Positions 9,801 through 27,732 of a stretch of DNA of 64,000 nucleotides are shown here, in pieces; position 1 is the stretch's first letter, and each line of letters opens with the position of its first letter. The notes below the pieces were generated by a model, which saw only the letters and a program-made list of their open reading frames with translations, searched no databases and was not told where the DNA came from. The translations under genes were made by a program, and so were the position numbers. The stretch comes from Gavia stellata (Eukaryota > Chordata > Aves > Gaviiformes > Gaviidae), in contig NC_082619.1 in assembly GCF_030936135.1 (NCBI RefSeq), forward strand, positions 7,877,208 to 7,941,207, in the 5' to 3' direction.

Positions 9801-12800
9801 GTCGCCCTCTTGAAAAGCCGTTTTCTTGGACTTTTTCCCCCCCCCGAGAAGGAGCCTCGGCCTCCTCCCTGCCCGCTGAAGTACCGTGTTCTTGCTTTTC
9901 CCTCAGGTTTAGTGTGAGAGGGGGCGCAGCAGAGAGGAAAGGTAAGGCCTCGAGGCGCCGGGCATCCCTGAAGGTGTGAACCCCCATCCCCGGCAGCACA
10001 TCCAGCCCGCTTTGCTTAGCAGAAACACTCTCGGGAAGCCAACCCTGCGTGCAGAATCACCTGCTTGAGGGCCATCCCGCAGCCTTGTCTGCCGGGGCTT
10101 AAAATCAGGCAGACCAAAGCGAGCCTGCGTCTGAATGCGTTGGCCTGGTGCCTGTCAGACGATGCAGGCTCCTGTGTGAGTTTGTTGGGGTACAGACCTC
10201 TTCCAGGCTTCTCTGTGTCGTTCCCTCTCATTTTGCGTGAAGCCGGTGGGAGCCCAAAGCACGTGGAGAATCGCGGCGGTAAATAAAAACCTCTGATGTA
10301 CTTTAACTCGCATCCGAGGAGGCTGAATCTTGTGTTCATAACGTCGGCACGAACAGAAGCAGGGCTTGTTTTCCTTGCGCCGCCGGTCCCCGTTATCTCT
10401 GAAGCCTGTCCCTTTCTAGGACGGTTTTGACGAGCCGTGCGGGCCTGCTCCAATTGCGACTCCCACGTGGAGGGACAGAGCTTGGGAATCGGCCAGGGAC
10501 GACTCACTAAAGTCCTTTTGGATTCTTCTAGCAGAAACATAGCGGGTTTTAAACTATAGCGTAAGGTTTGTGTTATCCCGACATCTTAAAGCAACTTAAT
10601 TTAAAAAGAATTACGCCCTCACTGGTGGTAGGTCTTCTCAGCACTCAGAGAAGCTAAAAATAATTGATGAGCAATGAGTTTGTACTTGCTTCTTTATCTA
10701 ATTTGAGGGGGCTGTTCCAGAGGAGCCCCTCTTCCAGCACTGAGCTGGAAGCACACAGTTTTTACTTTCCTTAAACTTTAAACGTTCAGGTCTAGCGTGC
10801 AGGTGTAACTTTACTTGTCTGTCAGCTGCTGAGCGTGGAGACGGTCAAAGGGCGTCCGCAGTCACGTCCCCATCTCCTTTGGTGATGAGTCGGTGGTGAA
10901 AACATCTCATTAATTTCCCGGGGTGGTTCTGCAGGCTGGGGTCTGACATTGACTGAGCGGCGCAGTCGTGTTTCGTAGAGTTCTGGCAAGGTTTTTGTAA
11001 ATATACACTCTGTGAACGTCAGCGTTCATTTGACATATGCTTTGTTTAGGCGTTCGGTTTTAGCTGGGGTACATCTTCGTATTATTTCAGACGTTTTCGC
11101 AGCTGGATGTGTCTTTATATTACACATGGAATTGTTGTGGTTAGGTTTATTCAGTGTTGGCGACTTGGGTCATTGTTTAAAGATAAAGGTTCCTTGCCGA
11201 AATCTGTACCTTAAGGGCTTTAGGGTAAATTAACCGATTTCTTCAGCGTGGAGGGGGAAGGAGAACGCCGCAAACCTGCGCGGGGACTCTAAAAGCCTAG
11301 TGGTGTTAATAAAGGTGATGAGAGACCACGCTGTGACAGAACGGGCCAGCCGAGCCAAGAACCCGCAGAGTTTGATGTTTACGCTCTCTCCGGCTCCCTG
11401 TAGTCTAAAGAGCTGGAAAGTTCCCGACGTCTCGAGGAGGAAGACTGGAGAGACGCTTCTTATCCCGTAAGTGCCCGTCGCTCCCTCTCCTTCGTGGCAC
11501 CCGCGTTCACGGCGTGGCCAGGTACTGCAGGGTCCCCTTGGTGCTTTTTTCCCTGCGGCAGTGGTGCCACGCTCTGAGGTAACGCTACTTAATTTCGGTT
11601 ACCTCGACTGTGCCGGCGTCATCTGTCCTCTTGGAGAGCAGAGCTTCTCCCCAGGCCTAAAACTTGGAGGTTTAAGTTACTTGGCTGAATCTCCAGGACT
11701 AGGTCTTAAGAGAAATAAGCACTTTTTTGGAGGCGGAAGACGACTAGATATTATTTCTGATGGGTTTTTTCTTTTTTGGCTAGCTGCATTAAATAGAAAT
11801 GAAGATTGAACTTCATGATATTAGACAACTATTTCTTGGTAACTCTAATTATAAATGGCGTTTTTTCCTAAGTTAAAAATGACTTTTGAAATGTCTTCAG
11901 TACTTTAGAGGCACTTACAAATTGAATTGAATTGAACATTTCTGCCGTTTAAAGTCACGCGAATGCATAGGATGAGCGAAATGGGAGCAGTGCTGGGGCA
12001 GGTGAACAAGCAAAACAGGGGAAGGCCTAGGTAGGAGTTTATAAACAGGCTTGATATTTGAGACTTAGCAGATAATTTGCAGCCTAAAGCTAATATAAAC
12101 TTAAATTACACCCATAAACGAAGCCGGTGGAGAAGGTGGGGAAGGTTTTACCTTTGGCTGTTGGGGATGCTGCCTTGGAGGGGGTTGAGGGCAGACCTGG
12201 ACAGCAGTGGGAGTTCAGCGTGTTGCTTTACACAGACTTCCTTCTTAAATATTCCCGTTAATGAAGGTTACATGCTTTAGTCCCCAGCTCGTCTAAAGTG
12301 CCTTTGCACCATTAATTAAAATTTGGCTGGCTTTGTGGAAGCAGCTGTTCTTACAAAAGAATCAGCTAATCCAAAATGAGAGATCTTACCCTACTGGGAA
12401 GAAAAAAAAAAGAGGTTTTTTTCCCCCCTTGATGTTTTCCATCCTGACCGTGCTTGGCTGTTTTCACTCAGGGCGAGTTTGATGTTACCGCCTGACTGAT
12501 CGTGTGTCCGGCGGGTCCTCCTGCCTCCCCAAGAGTCACCGCTTCAGAGCGGGTGTTCTTTCTGGCGGCTTAACCCCCCCAAATGGTTCACCCCATGGCC
12601 TGATGCTTGCAGGCATTTGCGGGGCATGAGTCTGTGGAGGTTCGTTGTCAGAACAGCATCGAAGTGCTGTCAGGCTGGACAGCGGCTTGGAAAAGCACAG
12701 GGTACGACATTCAAAAGGGCGCGCGATGGAGAAGGCTCAGGGCCCTGCAAGCGCAGAGCGTGTAAAACCGGGAGGTGCAAGCAGTCGGCGGGAGCCTGGT

Positions 12801-14087
12801 TCCTCGCTTGCTAAATGCCTTTGAAACTTCTATCCAAAATCTGGGCTCTACAGTAAAATAAAAATCTGATTATTTGAGGTGATGGGCAGCATATGCTAAG
12901 TGGTGTTTTGGGGGGCAGGTTGTGAAGACCAGCTCTCTGAGGTGTTATATTATTATAATAATATATTATTATTGTAATGATAATTATTATAAAGTTTTCG
13001 GAAGTGGTCAGAAATGAACGACTGGCAAGCAAACTGTATCGGAGCGTCTGCGAGAGTCGGTGTGCCCTGTTTTCATCATCCAGCATTGAAAGATGACGGT
13101 TATGTAGATTATTGGGACGATTTCTTAAATGTTCCCTGCCAACATTTGCAGCCCAGCTGAGGTTTCGTGCCTGCAAAGAGTTGCCCTGTGTATCACCTGT
13201 CAGCGCTGCTGCTTTGCTGCAGTGACGCAATCACGGGCATCTCATTTGTAGGACGAATGCTGAGATGTCACCGAGGCTGTGAAACCTGTAAAAAAACTGT
13301 GATTTTGGGCCAGCAGCTCTTGCACAGCGTTTCCTTTTGGCAAAAGCCTGCCTACTAGAATTTTTGCTGGACTCTTCATTACAGTTGGCAAGAAAAAAAT
13401 GCATCAGGGTGAACAGTTCTGTCTGCTTTCTTTCCCTTTTAATAGTCTTATTTTGGAGAGGCAGAGAGGGAGAGGACCGTGTGCTGGCAGACCTTTTGTA
13501 TTTTATGTCATGGGCTGTTGAGAGAGTTCTCAGACATATAACTTCCTTTCTGCGGGCTTTAAGGTCATATCCCGCTGCGTATGGCGGGCTGGACAATCCC
13601 TCTCTCATCGCTGGAGAATGAAATGCTCTCACTGGCTTTTTGTAGCCAAGAAAAGTCTCTTTGTCTTTCTTCCCTCACGCTCTTTTCCCAAGCAGCAAGT
13701 TTGCTAACAGGCATCGCCTTGGAAGTGGGGAGCGCCTGCTCCGAGGTGCGGGCTCTCGGGCGAAGGTGAACGGCCAAGGTGAAATGAAGGGTCTGGCAAA
13801 CAGTGGTCTGCCAGTGGCGACTGCAGCCCGGTTTTGTACAAAACAGCCCTACGATTTTATCGAGCTTCATAGGAAAGGAAGTTAAGGAAGCGGATGAGAG
13901 CCGCGGGGCAAAGTTCAGAAACAAAAAAGTGCAATTCTCGGCCCGAAGGTGATCTCATAAAGATAACAAAACCCGGTATTTATCCGCCCGTGAAAAGCTG
14001 GCTCGACAAAAACCTGTGGTCTGTTCCACGTCATATTGCTGTATGTAGTGACTTTGCTTGTGGTGATTTGTCTACTATAGAAACTGG
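9801..14087. other. FAM118B 5' intron(s)
   Basis: Over 4 kb of lower-GC unique sequence separates the CpG island from the first coding exon. A strong acceptor (TCTACTATAG, 14071-14080) starts the exon holding the ATG. The only simple repeat I see is the AT-rich block near 12945. No coding frame longer than background is supported. Confidence 0.6.
12943..12995. repeat. AT-rich (TTA/TAA)n microsatellite
   Basis: Short TTATTA and TAATAA units alternate, forming a near-palindromic AT block of about 50 bp inside the FAM118B 5' intron. Confidence 0.8.
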
Positions 14088-20107
<6,020 letters not shown>

Positions 20108-20570
20108 GCATCAGCCTCGCCCCAGGACCTGTGCCGCAGCGGGGGGCTCCGTAGGATGGGCCTAAGCCGGAGCGGGGAGGCCTCTGCGCGGTTTAAGGCC
20201 AGTCTAGGGGAGGAGCGAAGTCCGCTGCTGTCGAGCTGCTGCCCACCCGCGCCGAGCCGGGACACTTCAGGCCCAAAACGGAGGCCGGAGCAGAGCCTCC
20301 TCGGACAGACGCCTGGTTTAACATAGTAACTGTCTTTTTATCGAGGTCACGCGCGCCTGGGGAGCGCGGTCTCCCCAAGGGAGCTGCAGCCTCCTCTAAT
20401 TTCATACTTAGTGCTTTTGTATTCTGTACTTTCAATTAAAAACATGAAACTTGAGCATTTTTTTTTATTTACTTGAAGCTCTAGTTTTCTAGTCCTGTCT
20501 TTATACTTGTACAGTATTTTGTATGTTGAAGCTCGTATTAAAGGCCTGTTCATTTAATTCTTGGCTGGTG
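20108..20570 (+). other. FAM118B 3' UTR
   Basis: The sequence after the stop contains ATTAAA hexamers at 20435-20440 and 20537-20542 and a T-rich stretch. The second hexamer, followed by GT-rich sequence, probably marks the end. Confidence 0.5.
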
Positions 20571-21574
20571 TGTGATTTACACACGCTCTCAACCACCTCA
20601 CACAAGCAGGAGTTTGTCTCCCTCCCGAGGAGGAAACACATCCTGGCTAGCGGCAAGTTATTTATACACAGAGAACAAATTATGAAGTTTATTTTGTATA
20701 AATTATGTCTCTTAGCAGACAGCATTCGATTTATTGCACTATAGCACATGTGCGATACAGAGCTACAAGACATGGTAAGAGAGTTTTGTATTATTCAGTG
20801 TAGCGCTTCAGACCCAGATCAAGAGGCACTCGAAGGGGGGGAGAAAGGGTGCAGGAAAGCAGCAAGCAGCCACCATTATCTTCCAGTATTGATTTTTTTT
20901 TTCCTGTTTACTAGCAAATAACGCTGAGGCCAGCAGGCAGGAGCACCCAGCCTTCCTTCTCCAGCCGCGATTAGCACTATGGGAACCAAGCTGCTGCAGC
21001 TCTCAGCTCCTGCCCAAATATGCAGCGTCCGGAGTCCCGGTGACAACAGAAACGGGGACCTTAAGGCAATTTAGCATCTCCCCTCCAGCCTAGCGCAGCC
21101 CGTCGCTATTTTTGGTTTATCAGCTTCGGTGGAGCTGCCACTAGCAGCGACATGAACAGCCAGATCTTCTAACGCTACCACTAAGCGGCAGCTATCCTGC
21201 TCAGCCCTGACAAAAGTCACTCCTGCGTCCTCCCTAAGCTGGTCGATTAAAAAAAATAAAATCAAAAGCAGCTCAAAAAAATCCCGCCTTCAAACTCCCC
21301 AAAAAGCACAGCAGGTCCTTGCGCTGCCTGCCCCCCCCGTGCAGCACGAACAATACAAAGCTCTGGATTCAGCCTCCCCGTGAGGGAGCCTGTGTCACTT
21401 AAACAGAATGAAGGAAGCCAGGGGAAGGGCTTTTGCTGGATAAAAGCGGTTTTATCCAAAAAAAAAAATACCCCTCACACCAGCATCCCTTCATTCTGTT
21501 CTGCACTACACGGGAAAGACTAGTCGGTAAAGCATGTTCTTCTCAGACATCTGCAAACAGCGATTTGGTGGGTT
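20571..21574 (-). other. SRPRA 3' UTR
   Basis: SRPRA ends at 21575 on the minus strand. Minus-strand AATAAA hexamers lie at 20730-20735 and 20688-20693, giving a 3' UTR of about 0.85-0.9 kb. FAM118B and SRPRA transcripts therefore converge with ends within about 100-150 bp. Confidence 0.55.
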
Positions 21575-24500
21575 TTAGGCTTTCATGAGAGCTGCGACCA
21601 CGGCCTTGGCGTTAAGGCTTCGCAGATCACAGTAGGTTTGTCCGGTACCAACGAAAACGATGGGCTTGCTCGTGATGTAGGTCATGGAGATGGCGGCGCC
21701 CACCTGCCGAGGACAAACAGGACCGTTAGCGTGCAAATCCCGTGCTGCCTCCTCAGGGGAACGTGTCAAAAAGCTTGCCAAATATTCAGCTTCCTCCTAC
21801 TTTCCGGATCCGTACGGTCCCTATATGCCCCGCTGCGGTAACACGTATAAACCAAGAGACCTCACGGCACCGTCTTCCACGTGCGCGGAAATCGGACTGC
21901 TAAGTTTTGTTTAAATGGCTTAAGTGCAAGAGGAAGGCAGGGGACAGCGTCCAGGAGAGCGCAGAAGTGCCCTGTGTTTGACAACTCCCGTCTCTCCCGC
22001 TCTGGTCACCAGCGGGAAGCTCCGCATGGAGCCGTCTTGACAGCCTCCTTACCTTGTCATCGATGGTATCGAACTTGGTGAGGACGATCCCGTCGATGAG
22101 GCGCGGCGTCTGGGCCATGGAGTGATCAGCCAGGGCCTTGTTAAACTTGACCTGAGAGACAGAGAATGGATCCAAAAAATGCATTTGTGGTGCTGCCGCT
22201 GTCCAAATCCCTGATAAAACCTACAGAAATGGGGTTTTTTTCCCCCCTCCATCTGACACTCACCAGCTGATCCACAGCCTCATTTCCCACCAGCGCTTCC
22301 CCGACAAACAGGACCAGGTCGGGAGCATTGACGGCGATGAGTTTGGCCAGCGCCGTCATCAAGGGAGCGTTGTCCTGCATGCGGCCCGCCGTGTCCACCA
22401 GGACCACGTCAAAGCCCTGGTTCCGAGCTAGGGAGACGCAGAGGCAGCATTAAGCAGGACGCTCCCCCAAAACAGCATCTCCCGCCACCCGTTTTTCCAC
22501 CTACCGTAAGAGATGGCCTCCATGGCAATCCCTGCGGCGTCCTTGCCGTAGCCCTTCTCGTAGAGCTGCACCATGGTCCGCCCGCCGTGGCTCTCCGGAG
22601 GGTGCAGGGCGTTCAGGCGACGGGTGTGGGTGCGGAGCTGCTCCACCGCTCCCGCGCGGAAGGTGTCGCAGGCGGCGATGAGGACACTGAAACCGTTCTC
22701 GATGAGCCAGAACGAGATCTGCAGGTGGCAACGAATTAAAAAAAAAACAAACCCGTTAGCAACCACAGCCTGACCTCAGCACCTCAGTCCCAGGGAGCCA
22801 GGAGGATCATGTCGTACCTTGGCCAGGTTGGTGGACTTCCCGACACCGTTGACACCACAGAAAGTGACCACGTAGGGTCGGCGATGGCGCTGGGCATCCA
22901 TGACATCGCGGAGGACGTCCACGCGGCGCTGGGGCTGCAGGATCTGCACAAGAGCCTCCTGCAGGGCCTGCTTCACCGTTGAGGTCACCGCTGGGAAGGA
23001 GGAGGTGGAAAGAGAACCTGTCACGCCTGGGGAACGCTCCTGAGCCCCAAATCACAAGCAGGAGGCCACGCGGCCACTTACTGGTGAACGTTCCCATCAC
23101 CTTCCCTTCCAGTTTCTTAGCCACCGATTCACAGAGCTGCACTGCAATCTCAGCTGCCACATTTTTTGCTTTGAGAAAGAGATAAAGAGGGGAGTTAGTG
23201 TTGCCGAGAAGGTTACACACGACAGACATCAGCCTCGAGGCAAGGATGGAGGCAGCGTGCAGGATCCCCACCAGACTGGACCGTTGCCCCCCTTTTGATG
23301 TGCTGTCGAGGGCTCCCCAGAGGCGAGACAGAAACCCACCACAGTTCCTGTGGGCAAGAACGGCCCAAACCGTGGGCGCTACCTCACACCAGGGCCCACC
23401 CGATGGGAGCGCAGGGAACCACCTCAAACTAACAGCCGATCCAGACGTACCGATCAAGTGATCCTTCATCTTCTCCAGTACGGGGTCCATGTCCTCTCTC
23501 GTCAAGCTCTTGGAGCCCACCAGGCCTTTCAGCATGCCAAACATGCCCCCCAGGCCACCCTTCTTCGCGCTGCGGAGAAGCGGAGGAGTTACCTTTAGGT
23601 TCAAGGCGCGAGTTGTGTAGGGCACACAACGGCCCGATGCAAGAAGAGCCCACCACGCCACTGACACAAACACCAATTTGTCCCCAGCTGCGTTACTGGT
23701 TAGACTGGAAGATGAATTAGGGGAGAGAAATCAAGAGGCGTGTGACAAGCGGTAGCTGTAGGAGCCTCTACCTGGGTTTCGAAGGGTTCTGAATGACCTT
23801 CTCCTCTTCAGCTTCATCATCGCTCTCGTACTCAAGGTCGTAGAGGCGGCCAGGTTCCCGATTTCGATCCCCCAGGGCCTGCGAGGGGGGAAAAGACGCA
23901 CCCTGAAAACCGGCAACCGCTTACCGTCATCTCCCCCTGCCCGCTTTCGCTGCCGCTGGCAACAACGAGTTATCGTCAGCAGCAGAGGCAGCTCTGCAGA
24001 GATCTTTGCCACGAGGGCTCAGCGGGTTGATCCCACCGAGCGCCGTTTGCAGCTGCCACAGCTGGAGAAAATATCCTTTAGGCAGCAGCTTTACGGGCTG
24101 GGCGCTGCGATCCCCATTTCTCATACCTTTTCAGCCAGCCGTGGAGACCAGGCTGGGTTTGCAACGCCCAGCTGATCCCAAAACAATGCGCTAAGGCGGA
24201 CACAGCGACCTGACTTTTCCTTACTGTATCAGGGTCAAATTCTTCCACGGGACAAGCCTCCGCGCTTCCATTGGTAGCGGAGTTACTGTAATCGAGTACT
24301 TTGGCATTAGAGTTTCCCAGATCCCACACTCGGGGCTTCTTCCCCTTCTCCTTCTGTGCGTCGGGCTTTGGAGATTTGCTGAAATAAAGACCAGAAACAC
24401 GTTTTGTTCAGTGCAGTGAAGCAGCAGCAATCGCCTCCTTAGCAGGTGTGAAAATTTAAAAGCTTGCATTACCCAAAAAGACAGAGATTAAGGCTAAACC

Positions 24501-27500
24501 TGGCTGATTCAGTCTCCAGAGTTTATTTATCTGAACTTTAACCCTGTACCAGGCTGCTTTACCTCGAGCCAGGCATCGATGCGCCGCTGCCCTTTGCTCA
24601 CAGTGGGAAAGCCTCACCAAAAAGAGGTCTGGACCGCTCCCAGGCACACGCTGGGATTCTAGGTCTCCCAGGGAAGGGCTCAGGCTCTATTACCCCTCCA
24701 GGACCCCCAGTGTGCCCTCTCCCAGTCTTTCCAGCAAGCAGGGAAATAAGGAATAGGGAAATAAGGTCCAGGAAAGCAAGGTCTGACTTCCAGGGGTCAC
24801 TGACGGAAGGAGAGACTCGGCCGTGGCCGAGGGACACCAGGAAGAGTTGGTCTGACTGTGCCCTCGTGACCCACCTGGACTTCTCCCCTGCTTTCATGTG
24901 TCTCTTGAAGAATTCCTCCCGGTTCTTTTGCAGGATTTCATCCTTGGTCAGTTCCTCCCTGTCCCCGGCTGCAGAGGGCTGCTTCTCACCCGCGGATGCT
25001 TTACCGGGTGCTGCGACAGCTTCAGTTCCTGACGGAAAAACCCCAACGCGAGCTGAGACCAGCGTTTGGGTGCTACGAGAGGACTGGGAAAGCACAGAAA
25101 GCACTGGGAAAGCTCTGGGACACAGAGCTCTGGAATATTTACTTCCCCCACATCTATCTTTCCCATCAACTCACCCTCTTTTTTGGAACCTTTGTTCTTC
25201 TTGTTCTTGACTTTCTCCTTTGGTTTCTCCCCTCGGGTTTCTATCATACACTTGACAGTCTTCTGGGACTTGAGAGACTGCTCAAACGTCTTCATTACCG
25301 TGGGAGCTCGGACTTTACTGCTCTCCTCTGCATCCCTGCGGGGAGGTGGCCCGTTAGCCTGAATTTCAGCTCTGCTCCCCTCTACCCCCCCACCTATCTC
25401 TGTTCTAAATGAAAACTTGAGAGAAAAAAATAAGGCTCTACTACCGGAGGAGGCGCATGAAGTCGTCTTTAAAATCAAAGGTGCCGTTTAGGAGGCCCAG
25501 GGTGCCTTTCTGCTGGAACTCATTGCGATACTTGTCTCTGAACTCCTTATGAACGTCGTCTATCAACTTGTCGACGTAGGTTAGAGTCAGGATCTTCTGA
25601 AACCCCACCTGCAAGGCAGCACAGCGAAACGGTGTCGCGCTCTCAGCTAATTTCATTGCAGTATCTAGCTGGCAAGGAAGCAAAAACTTCCCCGTTTGAT
25701 ATGGAGTTCTTTAATTTTGGCCAGCTTCGGGCTACGGTTTCTAATCTGACCTCCGGAGCTTTTCATATGCTCGTGGGGGAAAAAAAAAGGAGGGAGAAAA
25801 AATGGCACAGCGCAGAGCGTCGCTTTAGAAGGCGACACCAATAAAAATGGGTTCACTGTTTCACGGCAACAAAGACACGTAGCGGAAAACCTTTTGCTTA
25901 TCTTTAGGTACACAACGAAGGTTGTGTGGATTTAGAGATAAGGAGAGACTGAAATATCTTCTAAAGTTAAAATATTCTCCAAAGGAAAGGGGATAGTGTA
26001 TTCCTGGCTTTTTTTAAACACACCTGGTCAAAGCAAAAAGTTTTATTAGGAAGTAGCAGCCTGTACAGCTTCTATTTGAGCTTTAAGGAGATTTAATCCT
26101 ATCGCAGATGATTAAAATAAGCTGCTACCGCAGCGGTGTGTGACCGAGAGACACCCACATCCACCCGCCAAGTCCACCCAGCTCCCTCGGGAGGAAGCAC
26201 GCAGCAGCGGGCGGCCTGGCTACGCCGGGATCGCTGCTCGACCCCAGACTCTTCCGGAGCCCCACGCTGCACCTCCTCAACCCCCCAAAAATCCCAGAGC
26301 CAGAGGAGCTAACCCAGCTGTGGGAATTCAGCTACGGCAATTAAAACACCCGCTCGCTTCAGCCGCAACGAGCCGGTAATCGTCCTCCCTGTTTTCAGAC
26401 GGGATCAGCGCTAAACTTGCGGATGGCTTTTCCTCAGCCGGTTTTCCCAACCGGCACCGGCTCTTCCGCGAGGGCCCCCCGGTTTCCCCATGCCGAAGCC
26501 GCCGGCACGGGGAGGAGGAAGGACGGGCCACGGCAGGAAAACTCGTCGCCTTTCGAGCCGCCCCGTGTTCCCCAGCGGCGTCGACGCCGCCTCCTCGCCC
26601 AGACGGATTTTCGGAAGCCTCGCCCTTTCGGGAAGGTGTCAAACAGCGTGGTTGGGGGGTTTTTTTCGCCCTTTTTTGGGGCGATCCCCCTCCCTCGGTG
26701 TTTCGGGGTACCCCGGTGCGGGGAAGGGGGGGTGGAGGCCCCCCGGGGTCCCCGGAGGGGGGTCACTTACCACAAACACCAGTTCAAACTGGTTGTCCAG
26801 TTTGTATTTGAGCGTGAGGGCTTCATGGGTGAAGGAGTTGTTGCCGCCGCGCTCCTGGGGGAGAGGAACCGTCGGAAGGGGGGTGCCAGCAGCAAGAACC
26901 GGTCCCCCCCATCATCACTGTCAACCCCCCCTCCCCAAAAAGGGGCGCAGCACCCCTTAGAGGTGGTCCAGCCCACCCCCCCCCGGGCAAGTGGTCCCGT
27001 CCATCCTCCCCTAAATGGGTCTGTTGTCCCCCAAAGGTAAGTGGTCCCATCCACCACCCCCCCCACAAGATAGGTGGTCGAATCCATGCCGCCCCCCCCC
27101 GCCAGTAAGTGGTCCCAACCGCTCCCCCGATAGATGGTCTCGCCTGTTCCCCCCTCCCCAGCGAGGTGGTCCCAACCATCCCCCCCCCACACACCAGGCA
27201 GGTGGGCCCGCCCAACCGTCCCCCGCTCCCTTCCCCAGGTAGGCGGCCCCTACCCAACCGTGCCCCCCCCCCGTCCCCCAAGCAAGTGGTCCCGGCCCCG
27301 ACTCCCCCGCTCAGGCAGATAGTCCCGCCCAACCGCCGTCCCCCCCCCGCCCGCCCCTCCCGCCCGCCCCGGCAGGTGGGCCCGGCCGCCCGCGCGGACC
27401 TGCAGGAGGACGGAGCGGATGAGGGCGTTGACGGGGGCGGTGGCGGCGGCGGCAGGACCGCGGACGCCCTGGAAGCACCAAAGGACGAGGCCGCCCTTGC

Positions 27501-27525
27501 TGAAGATGGTGAAGAAGTCGAGCAT
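21575..27525 (-). CDS. SRPRA: SRPRA, signal recognition particle receptor alpha (SR-alpha)
   Basis: SR-alpha is the ER-bound GTPase that receives SRP-ribosome complexes. Minus-strand exons: 27400-27525, 26771-26854, 25445-25608, 25175-25335, 24875-25028, 24225-24378, 23772-23878, 23451-23569, 23082-23168, 22818-22990, 22505-22718, 22264-22427, 22053-22151, 21575-21703; sum 1935 nt, 644 aa (human 638). The N-terminal longin-like SRX domain starts [21 protein letters not shown] basic linker ([20 protein letters not shown]) and acidic [10 protein letters not shown] precede the NG domain: GVNGVGKST (431-439), DTFRAGA (461-467), DTAGR (526-530) and TKFD (594-597). The gene faces FOXRED1 head-to-head. 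The exon 1 donor (CAG/GTCCGC) is weak; all other junctions are canonical and phases agree. Confidence 0.95.
26930..27370. repeat. Minisatellite in SRPRA intron 1
   Basis: Degenerate units of roughly 30-45 bp share the core GTGGTCCCAACC followed by a C-run, and some start with GGTAAGTGGTCC. The strand is C-rich on plus, hence G-rich on the SRPRA coding strand. It occupies most of intron 1 up to 30 bp from the exon 1 donor. Confidence 0.8.
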
Positions 27526-27732
27526 GGCGGCGGCGGCGGCGGCGCCGGGCCCGGCTCCGCGCACACGTCGCACTGCCCCCTCCTCCCTGCGCTTCCGCCG
27601 GAAGCCGCCGCCCCGCCGCGCGCCCATTGGCGGAGAGGACGGGAAGGGGCGGGGCCGGCGGCGGGCCAATGGAGAGCGGGGGCGTGGCGGGATTTAGGGC
27701 GTGGTCATGCGGAGGGGGCGTGGCCAGGCGGC
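27526..27732. promoter_or_regulatory. Bidirectional CpG promoter of SRPRA and FOXRED1
   Basis: Only 207 bp separate the two divergent start codons. The interval holds a perfect 15-bp palindrome GCTTCCGCCGGAAGC (27591-27605), that is two ETS-type CCGGAAG sites head to head, plus CCAAT boxes in both orientations near 27627 and 27665 and a GGC trinucleotide run (27526-27543) in the SRPRA 5' UTR. Confidence 0.8.
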
